Shown: piece by piece, positions 12,820-23,900 of the stretch | Position numbering within the stretch: position 1 is the first letter of the stretch | Layout: each line of letters opens with the position of its first letter | DNA from: Azadirachta indica | Taxonomy: Eukaryota; Streptophyta; Magnoliopsida; Sapindales; Meliaceae | NCBI GenBank assembly: GCA_022749755.1 | Contig: CM040443.1 | Location: 7,603,191 to 7,667,190 of the forward strand | DNA length: 64,000 bases | Direction: 5' to 3' | The notes under the pieces: model-generated | The model's database searches: none | What the model saw: the letters and a program-made list of their open reading frames with translations, nothing else | What the model was told of the DNA's origin: nothing | Made by a program: the position numbers and the translations under genes

Positions 12820-13770
12820 TTATTGAGGTAGGTTTTGGTTTGGTTTTTGAACCCGAAACTGATGATTAACTCTGGTAAATGCTCCGTCAACCAAGAGATT
12901 CATCCCACTAATATACCTAGCATCATCACTTGCCAAGAACAGCACAGCATTAGCCACATCCTCCATCGTCAACTCCACCCCCTGCAAGTTCGCTATCTTC
13001 CCCACAAATTCACGATACGCTTGTATTGCTTCCTCCCTCTTCTCTCCCTTGGGCAAGTGAGACAGTCACATCCCTCCGGCTATCGCGTAGGGCGACACAC
13101 AATTTACCCTTATCCCATACTCTCCCAACTCAGCCGCAGCATTTTCCATCAGTCCTAACACTGCATGCTTCGACGCTGTGTATCCATGCGGCCCAATCCC
13201 TCCAATCGCCGCCACCATGCTACTCATATTTACTATGTTCCCGCGCTTTTGCGGCACCATAACTCGAGCCGCGTGCTTTATTCCCAGCAAAACTCCGGTC
13301 ACGTTTATGTCTACCACTCTCTTGAAACTTGCTAAATCAACACTACGGATGTCTGCACCGGCAATGTCTGCGATCCCGGCGTTGTTTACCATGATATCTA
13401 CTGATCCAAATTTTGCCACCGTGGAATCAACCGCTGACGCCACATCGTCCTCTTTTGTCACATCACAGTGGACAAAACAAGTGTTTGCTGCATCCAGAGA
13501 TTCCACCAACTGCTTACCTAGCTTGTCGTTAACATCTGCTATGCAAGCTTTTGCGCCGTGCCGCTGGAACAGTCGCACTATGGTCTCCCCAATCCCGCTT
13601 GCTCCGCCTGTGACTAATGCAACTTTCCCCACAAATCTGCGGAAATGAAAAATTTATAATTGAGTAAACTGTGTCTCAAAAAATTAATAGCTAGCTAGCC
13701 GATTAAGTTTATCGTGTACGTACCTTCGGGCAGCGAGCGACGTTAACGATGAGGCAGTGGAGCTAGACAT
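12820..13770 (-). pseudogene. ABA2-like short-chain dehydrogenase interrupted by one in-frame TGA
   Basis: Two exons, 13770-13724 (MSSSTASSLTSLAAR) and 13636-12820, with the same intron position and phase as the ABA2-type neighbour at 17056-19365. The product has the SDR cofactor motif TGGASGIG, NNAG and the catalytic Tyr168-x3-Lys172 (YTASK). After ...CVSPYAIAGGM a TGA at 13068-13066 stops translation at codon 206. The same frame then continues without any shift (LSHLPKGEKREEAIQAY... to ...YISGMNLLVDGAF) to a natural TAA at 12820-12822. Removing that one codon would leave about 286 aa, the usual size. As read, the protein loses the C-terminal substrate-binding and oligomerisation part. It could be a recent pseudogene, an allele-specific nonsense variant or a base error. 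No other lesion was seen, which argues for recent loss. Confidence 0.65.
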
Positions 13771-16700
13771 TACTGAATAGTAAAGAGATTTTTTTCGGTT
13801 GTCTCTGCCTCTGAAGATGAGAATGAAGCCGGCAATCTGTTATTATTTATAATGGCCGCCTCGGCCCAAATTTCAGTTTAGTCTATAAATATTTTTGAAA
13901 TTTCTTTATTTGATAAGTTTGAAGATGTATTTACAAAAATATTCTTAATGTTTCTTCTTCTTCTTTTTTTTTTTTAATTTGATCCGTATTATTTCATTGA
14001 ATTTTTATTTAAGTCATGTATTCAAATTTCTTAAATCAAAAAGAAAATAACCTTTTTTTAATAATTCTCTTATATATTTTTTCCTTTTCGTGTTTTCTTA
14101 TTAAAAATAAGGAATTTGTTATAAAATAAATTGAGAAAATGTAAAGTTTAAGTTAGTGTTTTCTTCCTATTTGAATATGAAATGAAATTTAAATTTCACT
14201 GAAATCTGAATTTAATTAATATGTTTATTTATTTTACTTCAAATATTTGAATATAAATATTAAGTTGTTTATTTTTATAAAAATAAAAAATCTCAAATTG
14301 ATATGTTAATATATATGCACTAAAAAATTTAAAATTGATACGTTAAATTGTTAACATATATAAATGTTAAGAAATAAATTAAGAGTATTATTGATAAATA
14401 AAAATATTTAATTCATTCAACATTTATTTGGTTATTCATATTTAATTTAAAATTTTTAACTTATTTACATTCAAATATTTTTAACAAGTTTTCAAATATA
14501 AGTTAAAAAAACAAGCAAACCTTAGTAATACCTATTATGGAATAAAAATAGGCTAAATGTATGGTATTACGTAAACTCACAAAATATTTAGTATTTTTTA
14601 GGAGGATCTATTAATGAAATAATCTTTTTAATGGCATATCTCACTTAAGGTGAGAGTCTTACTCAAATAGTGACAAGTTATTCACATAGGAGTGATACGT
14701 AACTTATAACTAATAGTCCACAAGAAAGAGATAAATGTGTGATTCCTATTTGAAATAGATCCCGAAAGATAAAGGATTTGGTTCCAAATATTCTAATATT
14801 TTAATATAAAATATCCAACCAAAGGTAGGATCGCTTGATGTTGGCAGTCTGACGACAATATGCAGTAGCCTAAGTTGGGCAAAGATTGGACAGTTCCAAG
14901 AAAGCTGATAATTGACCCTGTTTGACATTTATAGCTTTTTGAGACCATAAAAATGGGTGAACCAATTTGCAGCACGTATCTAGTAAGAAATAAGATAAGA
15001 AATAAGATAATCTCAATTTTAAATAATAATACTACACTTGGATAAGACTATAGGAGTCAATCCTTATTTGCTACGTGTCCTAAGGTTTTATTTCCTTTAA
15101 AATAAAGGTAAAATATTCAAATTTATTCAAATGAAAGAGGAAAGAAAAGAGAATCAAGGTAACTTTCCTTAGTAAATCACAAGTAAGGAAACCTCTTATA
15201 TAAATTTATGCTTTTCTCCATGCTAAAAAAGAGAATTCTCTTTCTATCTTTTGAATCTTTTCTTTAAAACTCAAGAACTTTTATCTTTTTCATAAGCCTA
15301 TAGCATTTTACTACTTCATTATATTATTTTCTACATTATTGAAGCTTTTATTCACCACATTAAATCTTTTTTTGTATTTTTTGAGTGATCTTCATAGTTA
15401 TTAACTTCTCTACTTACCTTTATCATGTCCTTTCTCTCATGATATAACAGAGAAGGCTATTTGAGTCAAAAACAATTTCTCAAAGTACTAACTTAATAAC
15501 TTGAGAATTAGAGTGGGCTCACAACACATATACTTCCTCTTCTGACCGTATATTCTATTTTAAGTGGGATGACTTTCTGAAGTCAGGCGAACCTACTCAA
15601 TTAGGATTTGAGTTCAACTGGGATTTAAGGAGAAAATTTGTGTTATTATTTTTTTTTTGAAAACTTGTGAGGATGCATGGCAACATTAGGAGGCTTCGCT
15701 AGGATTGGATTCTGGTTGGGTGGGGTAAAATCTCTATCTCAAGTTGTTGATTGAGCATTAACTGTCCACCTTGTTGCTATATTACTTTGTATTCCCCTTT
15801 ACCAAAGACAATGAATTTTCCTGCGTCAATAATATTGATAATAAATTGATTCGATAACAACAATAACTTCTTAATAGAAGTATAAAATGACTGACATCTT
15901 AATTAGGTGGGCTTTATGAAATTAATTCACTATATTTCTCTTATTAAATAAACCTAACAAAATTTGGTTACAAAGAACAGAGACAACAAAGACGAGATGT
16001 CACGTTACTACATTAGGGAATTTTATGACACAAATTTGAACTTTGTGGATTAAAGTGTAATTTTGTGAAAAAGGTAGAAATTGAAGTATAATTCTCTACT
16101 GCTAGTGTCACGTGCGCGGACGAAACAAGCCACCCAGGAGTCCTGGGTGGTTGAACGGAAAAGTCGTTGCTACTTGCTACATTGAAGCATATGCAGAGTT
16201 TTGGTCAATTTGAATGGTCGTACTTGCTTACTAAACTTTTCGTACCCCAGAACAGAAAGCGATACACTTCTGGTAGAGTTGACGATTGAAGTAAACGACA
16301 TCAAACCCCCGCTGTTAAATAAATTAAATTATAGGGCATTCCTATTAAAGTTACCATACGTTATATATGGCGCCATGAAACATGCGTTGTAGACACATTT
16401 TATTAAAACATAAGTTGCTTGTCTTGCTGATAGACTCCAAGGTATCATATCTAAATTTGTCATCTATTGTTATTTTTGTACGTCGTCTGCGAGTAAAACA
16501 GTCGCGGATTTGAGCTCATAGTTTTAGATTATTTATGTTGTCATTATCTTAAGGGTTTAGAATCAATGACTCCCGTCTGCTTTTTTCTTTCATTCTTTTC
16601 CTATTGTCGAATTTCAAAAATTTAGAAAATTATGGGGGAATAACCAATGTGTAAAAGTCCGACAATAATAATAAATGAGCTTACTTTTCTAAATAGAATA

Positions 16701-17055
16701 AAATGGTTCAAGAGCACGAGTAAGAACTGTGATTTCTTTATTGAACAAATTATAACTTCCAGTGGCTGCTCACGTCACCAGCAGCCAGCATCCTCACGGT
16801 CAAGGACCCTGCCAATCTACCACCATAATTAAAATAACAAGGGATTCAAATTACAGGAATTCAAATCCAACGGTAGATAAGATAAAAATATCACAATAAT
16901 CATCTATTTATTTCTTTGTTCATTGGCATGGAATAAAGATTTCAATCCTGACTGACTACAGATATATATAGCCCTTATGAACTGCCACAGAAATAGCAAG
17001 GAAGGCAGCAAATGCCAGGAATTTATAAGTGTGTCATGGGAACTAATAATATTGT
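13771..17055. other. 3.3 kb intergenic region between the two SDR genes
   Basis: Contains the promoter of the broken SDR copy near 13771-13860 (an AT-rich TATTTATAAT box precedes it), a possible retroelement LTR remnant at about 14640-15850, a G-box core CACGTG at about 16111, and the 3' flank of the ABA2-type gene. No intact ORF of interest. Confidence 0.55.
14640..15850. mobile_element. Possible solo LTR or TE remnant
   Basis: This stretch differs in texture from its A/T-rich surroundings. It has a promoter-like middle (TATATAAATT near 15200 followed by a CT-rich leader) and a tail with GTGGGCTCACAACACA and polypurine-like runs, as in a U3-R-U5 layout. I could not define TG...CA ends or a target-site duplication and see no gag or pol coding. 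Weak call. Confidence 0.25.
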
Positions 17056-19365
17056 TCATCGTCTAAAGACTCGCAATGAATGATTCACAGATGTGAAGCC
17101 CCCGTCAACCAAGAGATTGGTTCCGCTAATATACCTTGCTTCATCGCTTGCTAGGAAGAGCACGGCATTAGCCACATCACTAGTCGTCAACTCCACTCCC
17201 TGCAAGTTGGCATTTCTTGCAACAAAACTACGGAAACCTACCATAGCATCCTCAGTCCTCTCCTCTTCAGGTAAGTGAGCTAAAGCCAAGCCTGTTGCAA
17301 CCGCATATGGAGAAACACAGTTCACACGTATCCCGTACATTCCTAGCTCAGCAGCAACATTCTTGTTGATTCCCAAAACAGCGTGCTTGGACCCCGTATA
17401 TGCATGTGGGCCTAAACCCCCAGTGACACTTGAAACACTGCAGACAGAAATGATACTGCCCTTATTTTCTGGGATCATGATCCGAGCAGCATGCTTCATT
17501 CCAAGGAAAACTCCCTTCACGTTTATGTCAAATACCTTCTCAAACTCTGATAAGTCTGCATTACGGATGTCAAGACAAGGTGAGCCTGAAATGCCAGCGT
17601 TGTTGACCATGACATCGAGTGTGCCAAATTTTTCAATCGCTAAGTCAACAGCAGAACGAACCTCATCCTCCTTAGTAACATCACAATGGAAGAAACAAGT
17701 GTCTGGGTCACCGCCAAGGGATTCACAGACCTGCTGAGCAAGGTTGTCCTGCACATCTACTATGCACACCTTTGCTCCATGTTTGTGGAATAGGCGTGCA
17801 ATACTCTCCCCTATCCCGGTTGCTCCACCTGTGACCAAAGCCACTTTTCCCGCTAATCTGGGGACAAAAAGTGCTCATGAACATCTTATATATAAAGATG
17901 ATGAACATAAACAAAAAATAAGTGGAAAATTCTGAGGAAGGACACCATTGTCATGCAGATTGCTTCTAGCAATGACGTCCGGTAGCTTTAAGGTTTGAAT
18001 CTATAAGCTACTAGATAAAGGTATGATCCATATCATAAGATATGAATCCTGTATAACCTTGCACCAATACATAAACATCATGGCACTGATTCAATCATAG
18101 AGCATCCCAAAATTTCTTTATAGGAAGGTATTATGTTATTGTCGTCAAAATGAAACAAGCTTCACTGTTTTAGAACAAGGTTTGATACTCCACTAACAGA
18201 TTTAAAATGAGCAGGCATACTAAAGCATTCACCGTGCTGCCAGAATGTTCATCCAATTTTAGCAAAGCAAGAGTATTGGTTATGAGAATCAATCAATCAA
18301 CCAAAAAGCTTAAGAACTGCATGGAAGTTGACTTGCTTTTAGAGTGGTAACGTAATCATAACACTATAGGGCATTCACCAAATCTCTTAATGTGTTGGTA
18401 CCCACTCAATCAAGCATAGAATTACCCAGTTTGCCTATGAGATATGGTATAGGACAGACTCAAAATTCTTCTCTAAGTAGATGAAGAAAAAAAGCACAAA
18501 GATATGGTAGCTTTTCCTGGGCCTCTTTGCATCGAAGTGTCTCAAGTGTTGATGTCAGTCTCATCTTATTGGTCTCAGCCTTTTTGTTTGTTTATCATGT
18601 TAATCATTAACTTCCACAAATGACAATAGAACCCACGCCAATTTATTACAAGCCTAAAAGGCACAAAGATCTTAACAAGTTGACACACCATAAACAGTAT
18701 TACAAACAAATTCTATGGAATTGAGATATTCAACATAACATGGTTTAAGTTTATTACCATCCAAATGTATATTAGAAGAGGATTCCCAGCCTGACTTGAG
18801 TTCAAATCTCAACCAGAAAACAGAAAATTACTCAAAACCAAGAACAAAGCTGGAAATCCAAATATATTTTCATCACTTCCGCCAGTAAATTCAGGATACT
18901 TGAAAAGAGCACCGTCAAATTAAATCTGTCTGTGAGTTACTAATTTGGCCAGAAAAACAACCATGAATAATTGTTGAAACAACAAATCATGACAAAAACT
19001 CGATACCCTGATTAATATAAAACTGGGCCCATTTGCTGAAATGGCTGGTTGCAATCCCCACCTAGAACTATCCAACCGGACACCTCAATCAAACTATAGT
19101 TTTACTCTCAGAATCAAGCAACAAAAAGGGTCTTATAGAAACCCAAATGAACAGGTTCCTACAAAAGTTCACCTCCCCAAAGGCCCCAGTAATTTATTTC
19201 AAACCATGATTATGTCAAAAACCCAACAAAGATGTACATACTACTTTGAAGAAAACTCGAAGCTTGATCGTATATCGGAAACATATGAAGCATGAAGATG
19301 AGAAAAAGTTACTACCTTCGAGCAGGAAGAGATGAGTCAGTGGAGTTGCAGTTGGCCGTGGACAT
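17056..19365 (-). CDS. ABA2: Xanthoxin dehydrogenase, ABA2-type short-chain dehydrogenase
   Basis: Two exons, 19365-19316 (MSTANCNSTDSSLPAR) and 17857-17056, giving 283 aa. The intron is 1458 bp and contains no gene. Classical SDR features: NAD-binding TGGATGIG at residues 26-33, NNAG at 102-105, a Ser near 157-159 (SVCSVSS) and catalytic Tyr170-x3-Lys174 (YTGSK). The C-terminal part (VSPYAVATGLALAHLPEEER, then TEDAMVGFR and YISGTNLLVDGGFT) is nearly identical to what I remember of Arabidopsis ABA2/GIN1. That cytosolic enzyme oxidises xanthoxin to abscisic aldehyde with NAD+ in ABA synthesis. Because ABA2-like SDRs (SDR110C) form families, an alternative substrate is possible, but the EEERTEDA block favours true ABA2. 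It is divergent from the AQR-like helicase gene across a 1.5 kb spacer. Confidence 0.85.
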
Positions 19366-19550
19366 GATTGGAGAGCTTGCACACAACTTCTTTTTCTAGT
19401 CTCGGGTCTTAAAATAAAGGAAAGTCTACTTCTATGCTAATTTTACCACGCTGCAGTAACTGGCAGCGAACGAGCAAGCGAGAAAACTGCGTACAATGTC
19501 CAGATTCTATTATTATAATATCGTTTGAACCCCCATCCTTATATAATTAT

Positions 19551-20346
19551 AAATAGTAAATAACATATAAACAATTATTTTATTACTTAAATGGCACCTA
19601 AACCCCTATTGTAAAAATAATTATTAAACATATCACTTCTGCCAACTTTTTTTTATAATAATATCTATTGAATCATATTGACTGGTTTAATTATAAAATT
19701 ATTTCTTTAAATTTTATTTGACTAATATAATAATATAAATATTTTTCTTTATAATTTTTAATTGATTTTTTAAGTTAAATAAATTAGTTATATAAAAAAA
19801 TTTTATTTCAATTAAAAAATAAAAATTTAATTTATTAACAATTTTTTTATTTTTTATTTTAAAGTTTTCACTTTTTTTAATTTTTGAATTTATGTTGAAA
19901 AATTTTACCTTAAACATAAAATATCATTATTTTTAATTATTTTTATATTATTTGAGGTTTTACTTTTCTTGTTAATTATTAAATTTATGATTATCATTTT
20001 CTAATATATGAGTGTTGTCTCAATTATGAATTAGAGTGAAAAAATAAATAATTAAAAAAATAAAACTTTAAAAAAATAAAAAAAAAAAGATAAAAATCTT
20101 AAAATAAAAATTAAAAAAAAATATAATTAAAAATAAATTAATTTTTTATTTTTTAATTAAAATAAAATTATATTCATATAACTAATTTATTTAATTAAAA
20201 AATTAATTATAAATTATAAAAAAATATTTATATTATTAAATCAGTTAACATGAGTTAATAGATAATATTAATGAAAAAGTTGATAAAAAAAAGTGTGTTC
20301 GATAATTATGTTTAAAATAAGGGTATAAGTAGTATGTTATTTATCC
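19551..20346. repeat. Large AT-rich imperfect inverted repeat (foldback/MITE-like)
   Basis: The left arm (about 19551-19830) and the reverse complement of the right arm (about 20120-20346) line up over more than 200 bp. Shared landmarks are AAATAACATA near both outer ends, CAACTTTTT, a TATTAACTCATGTTAACTG-like stretch, ATAATATAAATATTTTT and AATAAATTAGTTATAT. The loop is about 290 bp of very AT-rich DNA. Arms are diverged, so it is an old insertion. No transposase. Confidence 0.6.
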
Positions 20347-20847
20347 TTTTTAAAAGTAAAGATATAATTAGTCTATTTTTATCTAATAGACTATGCACTT
20401 GCCCATGGAATCCGAATGTTAATATGTTGTACTCACCTATTCTTCCACGTTGCAGTGATAGGGACACTCGAAAGACAACAAATTTAGTAAAATAAAAAGA
20501 AAAAAAAAAGAAGAACATCTTTTTCCGTTGTAGTTATTTAATTTATTATTAGGTATTTGTGATTGGTTATTAACGCTAAACGCACCCTGCTAGGCTATTA
20601 TCCTAAAAGCACCTACTCGTGAACTGAGGCATTAGGTGGTCTCTATTTAGATTTATAGGTTCAGCGTCGGATAGAGCAAATAAGGATTGGACCCAAAATT
20701 TGTAATTTTGGGCTAATCAAATTAGCCCGGCCCAGCACCATTCTAACTCAAAAAAAACAAATCGAACCGCCTTCTCGCTTCGGCAAACTTACAGGCACTC
20801 TACTTTCAGTGACAGGGTTAAGGACGGCCTCGCTCAGAACCAGATTA

Positions 20848-20856
20848 AAACCCTAA
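20848..20856 (+). promoter_or_regulatory. Telo-box AAACCCTAA upstream of AQR
   Basis: Perfect AAACCCTAA about 65 bp before the AQR start codon. In plants this element near the transcription start marks genes expressed in dividing cells, often for RNA processing and translation. A GGCCCA-type site II-like motif lies about 120 bp further upstream. Confidence 0.5.
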
Positions 20857-20921
20857 CTCTTAATTTTCTATATGCACAGACTAATTTCTTCTTCTCTTCC
20901 TTTCTTTGCAAAAATTTGATA

Positions 20922-23900
20922 ATGCCAAAAGTTCATGGTACGGGCATCTTCGATTTTAGGCGGCACCGGGTCGCCGAGTACCCGGTGGAATTGCCGAGCC
21001 AACAGGGCGACAAACAGGTGGAGTCAAAGCCCGGTTCGACGCTTCCAAGCTCTATAACTCTCTCCGAAATACAACGCGATAGATTGACGAAAATCGCGTC
21101 GGATAATTGGCTGAGAACCGAGAAGCCGTTTGATGCGGAGCTGGTGAAGAAGATTTACACGACGGAGTTGACAGTTAAGGAAGGGAGAAAAACGGTGCCG
21201 TTGCATAGAGTGATGATATTGGAGGTCAGTCAGTACTTAGAGAATTATCTCTGGCCGAATTTTAACGCGGAGAGTGCGTCGTTTGAGCATGCGATGTCCA
21301 TAATACTCATGGTCAATGAGAAGGTAATAATTAATAACAAAGTTTAGTTTTTTTAATTCGAATGTGCGGTTACAGTTAATTCTCATGTAGTTTTTTATGA
21401 ATTTGATCTTTCGAACAATTTGTAGTTTCGAGAGAATGTGGCGGCTTGGATATGTTTTTATGACCGAAGGGACATATTCAGGGGATTCCTCGAGAGGGTA
21501 CTTCGTCTGAAGGAGGTTTGTGAAGCACATTCCATCTTTTTAATTTTCGGAATTAGTGTAATTCATGCAATATACGAGAGGGAATTTAAGTGGAGGGAAG
21601 TCTGAAAACTATTTTTTATGACTGTAGAAGTGAATGGTACAGAGAATAAGTACTCATAACATGTGGAGAGATTTTTGAGAAAAATTAACTATTGAAAGTA
21701 AATAAGATAAAGTAAATTAGAACTAGCTGCAGATGGTGTAGTCATAATTGTACTACTTTGTGAATCATGCTTCTTTTCTAGAAATAATTTCCATCAATTT
21801 GCATTTTTTATATTGTATATATATGTCAAAACAGTTTGAAGTTTGTTGAACGGCAAGGAGTTTAGATGCACTTGTTGAATTTTTTATATCTAAAATGTGG
21901 TTGCAGGGAAGAGAGTTAACTATAGCAGAGAAGACAAATTATCTAATTTTCATGATTAATGCATTTCAGGTATGTCAACATTCAGAATATGCTTTTACTT
22001 GATATATCCTGAGATTAGAAACATATACTCCTAATTCTTGCTTAATTAACAGTGGTTGCATGATGGGTTTGGGTTTGGTTTATTATAGGTGCATAAATAT
22101 CAATGAAAATTCTTGTTTATTTTTCTGTTAAATTATGGAATGGAATTACACTGGAATGAGTAAAGAGATCAAATGATGCTAAGTTCTTTTAGTTTGGATT
22201 TATTATCTTTGATTGAACTATGGTGTGTGTCAGAGTTTGGAAGATGAGATTGTGAGTGAGACTGTCCTGAGATTAGCTAGTTTGCAGTGCTGGCATAGTT
22301 TGTCATATGGTCGTTTTCAGGTAAGATATGCTCTATACTAGTTTTCTTTCATGCTAGATGGAAATTGTCAGAGTACAGTTTAATGAATGATTTGCTTCTT
22401 TCTCTGTAGATGGAGCTTTGTCTTAATCCAGATCTAATCAAGAAATGGAAGAGGATGATAAAGAGAGAATCTAAGGAGGCTGTGAAACGTGGAGAGTCTT
22501 TTGACCCCTCATTGTCGATTGAAGTGAACTTCTTGCGAAATCTTATTGAAGAGTTTCTTGAGGTACTGTTTATGCTAAATTATTACATGAGTTTCAGTTA
22601 GTTGTTTTTATTTTCTGTGCTCAAGGATTTTGACAATAATGTTTTACCTTGTTTTGTTGTTTACTAGGTGCTTGACCACAAAGTTTTTCCACAAAATCAC
22701 CTTGTCAATGACGAGGATGACGTTCAGGTTGATAGTGTTGAGCAAGTTGATGATGCTTGTGTCTTGTACTGCGAGAGGTTTATGGAATTTCTTATTGATC
22801 TATTGAGCCAACTGCCAACAAGAAGGTATTCCAACAGGAGGTCTTGGTCTTTATTTTTTTTTTCTTTTGTTATTTTGCCAAATTTCCTTTGTGGGATTTT
22901 TTTTTTGTGACCACCAATATATTGGATTTACATTGCCAAAATTAACTAGTTTGCTATTAAGGCTTAGTTGAGTTCGGTTGCTTTTGAGCTTTGACTAATA
23001 TTTCTTAACATGGCTTCAACTGGTCTTGTTTGATGACCTTTGTGCCAAGATGAGCTTGAATGAGAAGCAAAACATAGTTTTCTTTTCTTATTTAGATTGC
23101 TGAAGTTACTTTTGTAGAGTATGTTGCCAACTGGCACCTATACGTTTCTTTTGCTTGTGAAAGGTGGAAACTTTGTTGACATATATTATCTCATATTATA
23201 TTCTGTTATTCTCTGATTTTTTTTTTTTAACTTCCTGGTTTGCAGATACCTCAGGCCTCTTGTGGCTGATGTAGCTGTCGTTGCCAAATGCCATTTAAGT
23301 ACTCTTTATAGACATGAAAAGGGAAAACTTTTTGCACAATTGGTTGATTTGCTACAGTTTTATGAAAGTTTTGAGATTAATGATCATGTTGGCACACAAT
23401 TGACGGATGATGAGGTGCTCCAATCTCATTATGACCATTTCCAATCATTCCAGCTGCTTGCATTTAAGAAAATTCCCAAGGTTTGTCATGATTAATTATT
23501 TTTAATCTGTAGGCTGTCTTACTTGTAAAAGGCTGCTGCTGTGGATTTTGAGAGCAGTTTCTTGCTGATGGTTAATATTTGCAGCGTCTAAAATTTTCCC
23601 TGTATATGGTGTTTGTAGTTGCGGGAACTTGCTCTGGCTAACATTGGTTCAATTAACAAGCGAGCTGATCTATCAAAGAGATTGTCAGTGCTCTCTCCTC
23701 AGGAGCTACAGGACTTGGTTTGTTGTAAGGTTTGTAGATGGCCAATTGATATGTGCATTTCAATTTATGCTATTTGCTTTCTAAATCTTTCACATACTTG
23801 CATTTTGATAATTTCTCCTCAAGAGACTTTCGCTGTAGGGCTGATATTAATTCATGTAAATATCAACATATCTTTTCTTGTATATTTAGCCCTGATTGGG

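Larger units (their letters stand above)
19366..20921. other. Divergent ABA2/AQR spacer
   Basis: Holds both promoters. The middle is a large AT-rich foldback (19551-20346). The AQR side carries a telo-box at 20848-20856. No coding sequence recognised. Confidence 0.6.

Noticed and set aside
13178..13648. 156-codon plus-strand frame opposite the broken SDR
   Set aside because: Exact antisense of the SDR exon; composition follows the complementary SDR codons.
17363..17737. 124-codon plus-strand frame opposite ABA2
   Set aside because: Antisense shadow of the conserved SDR exon.
18770..18830. tRNA-like B-box (GTTCAAATC) in the ABA2 intron
   Set aside because: No matching A-box, acceptor stem or anticodon arm could be traced.
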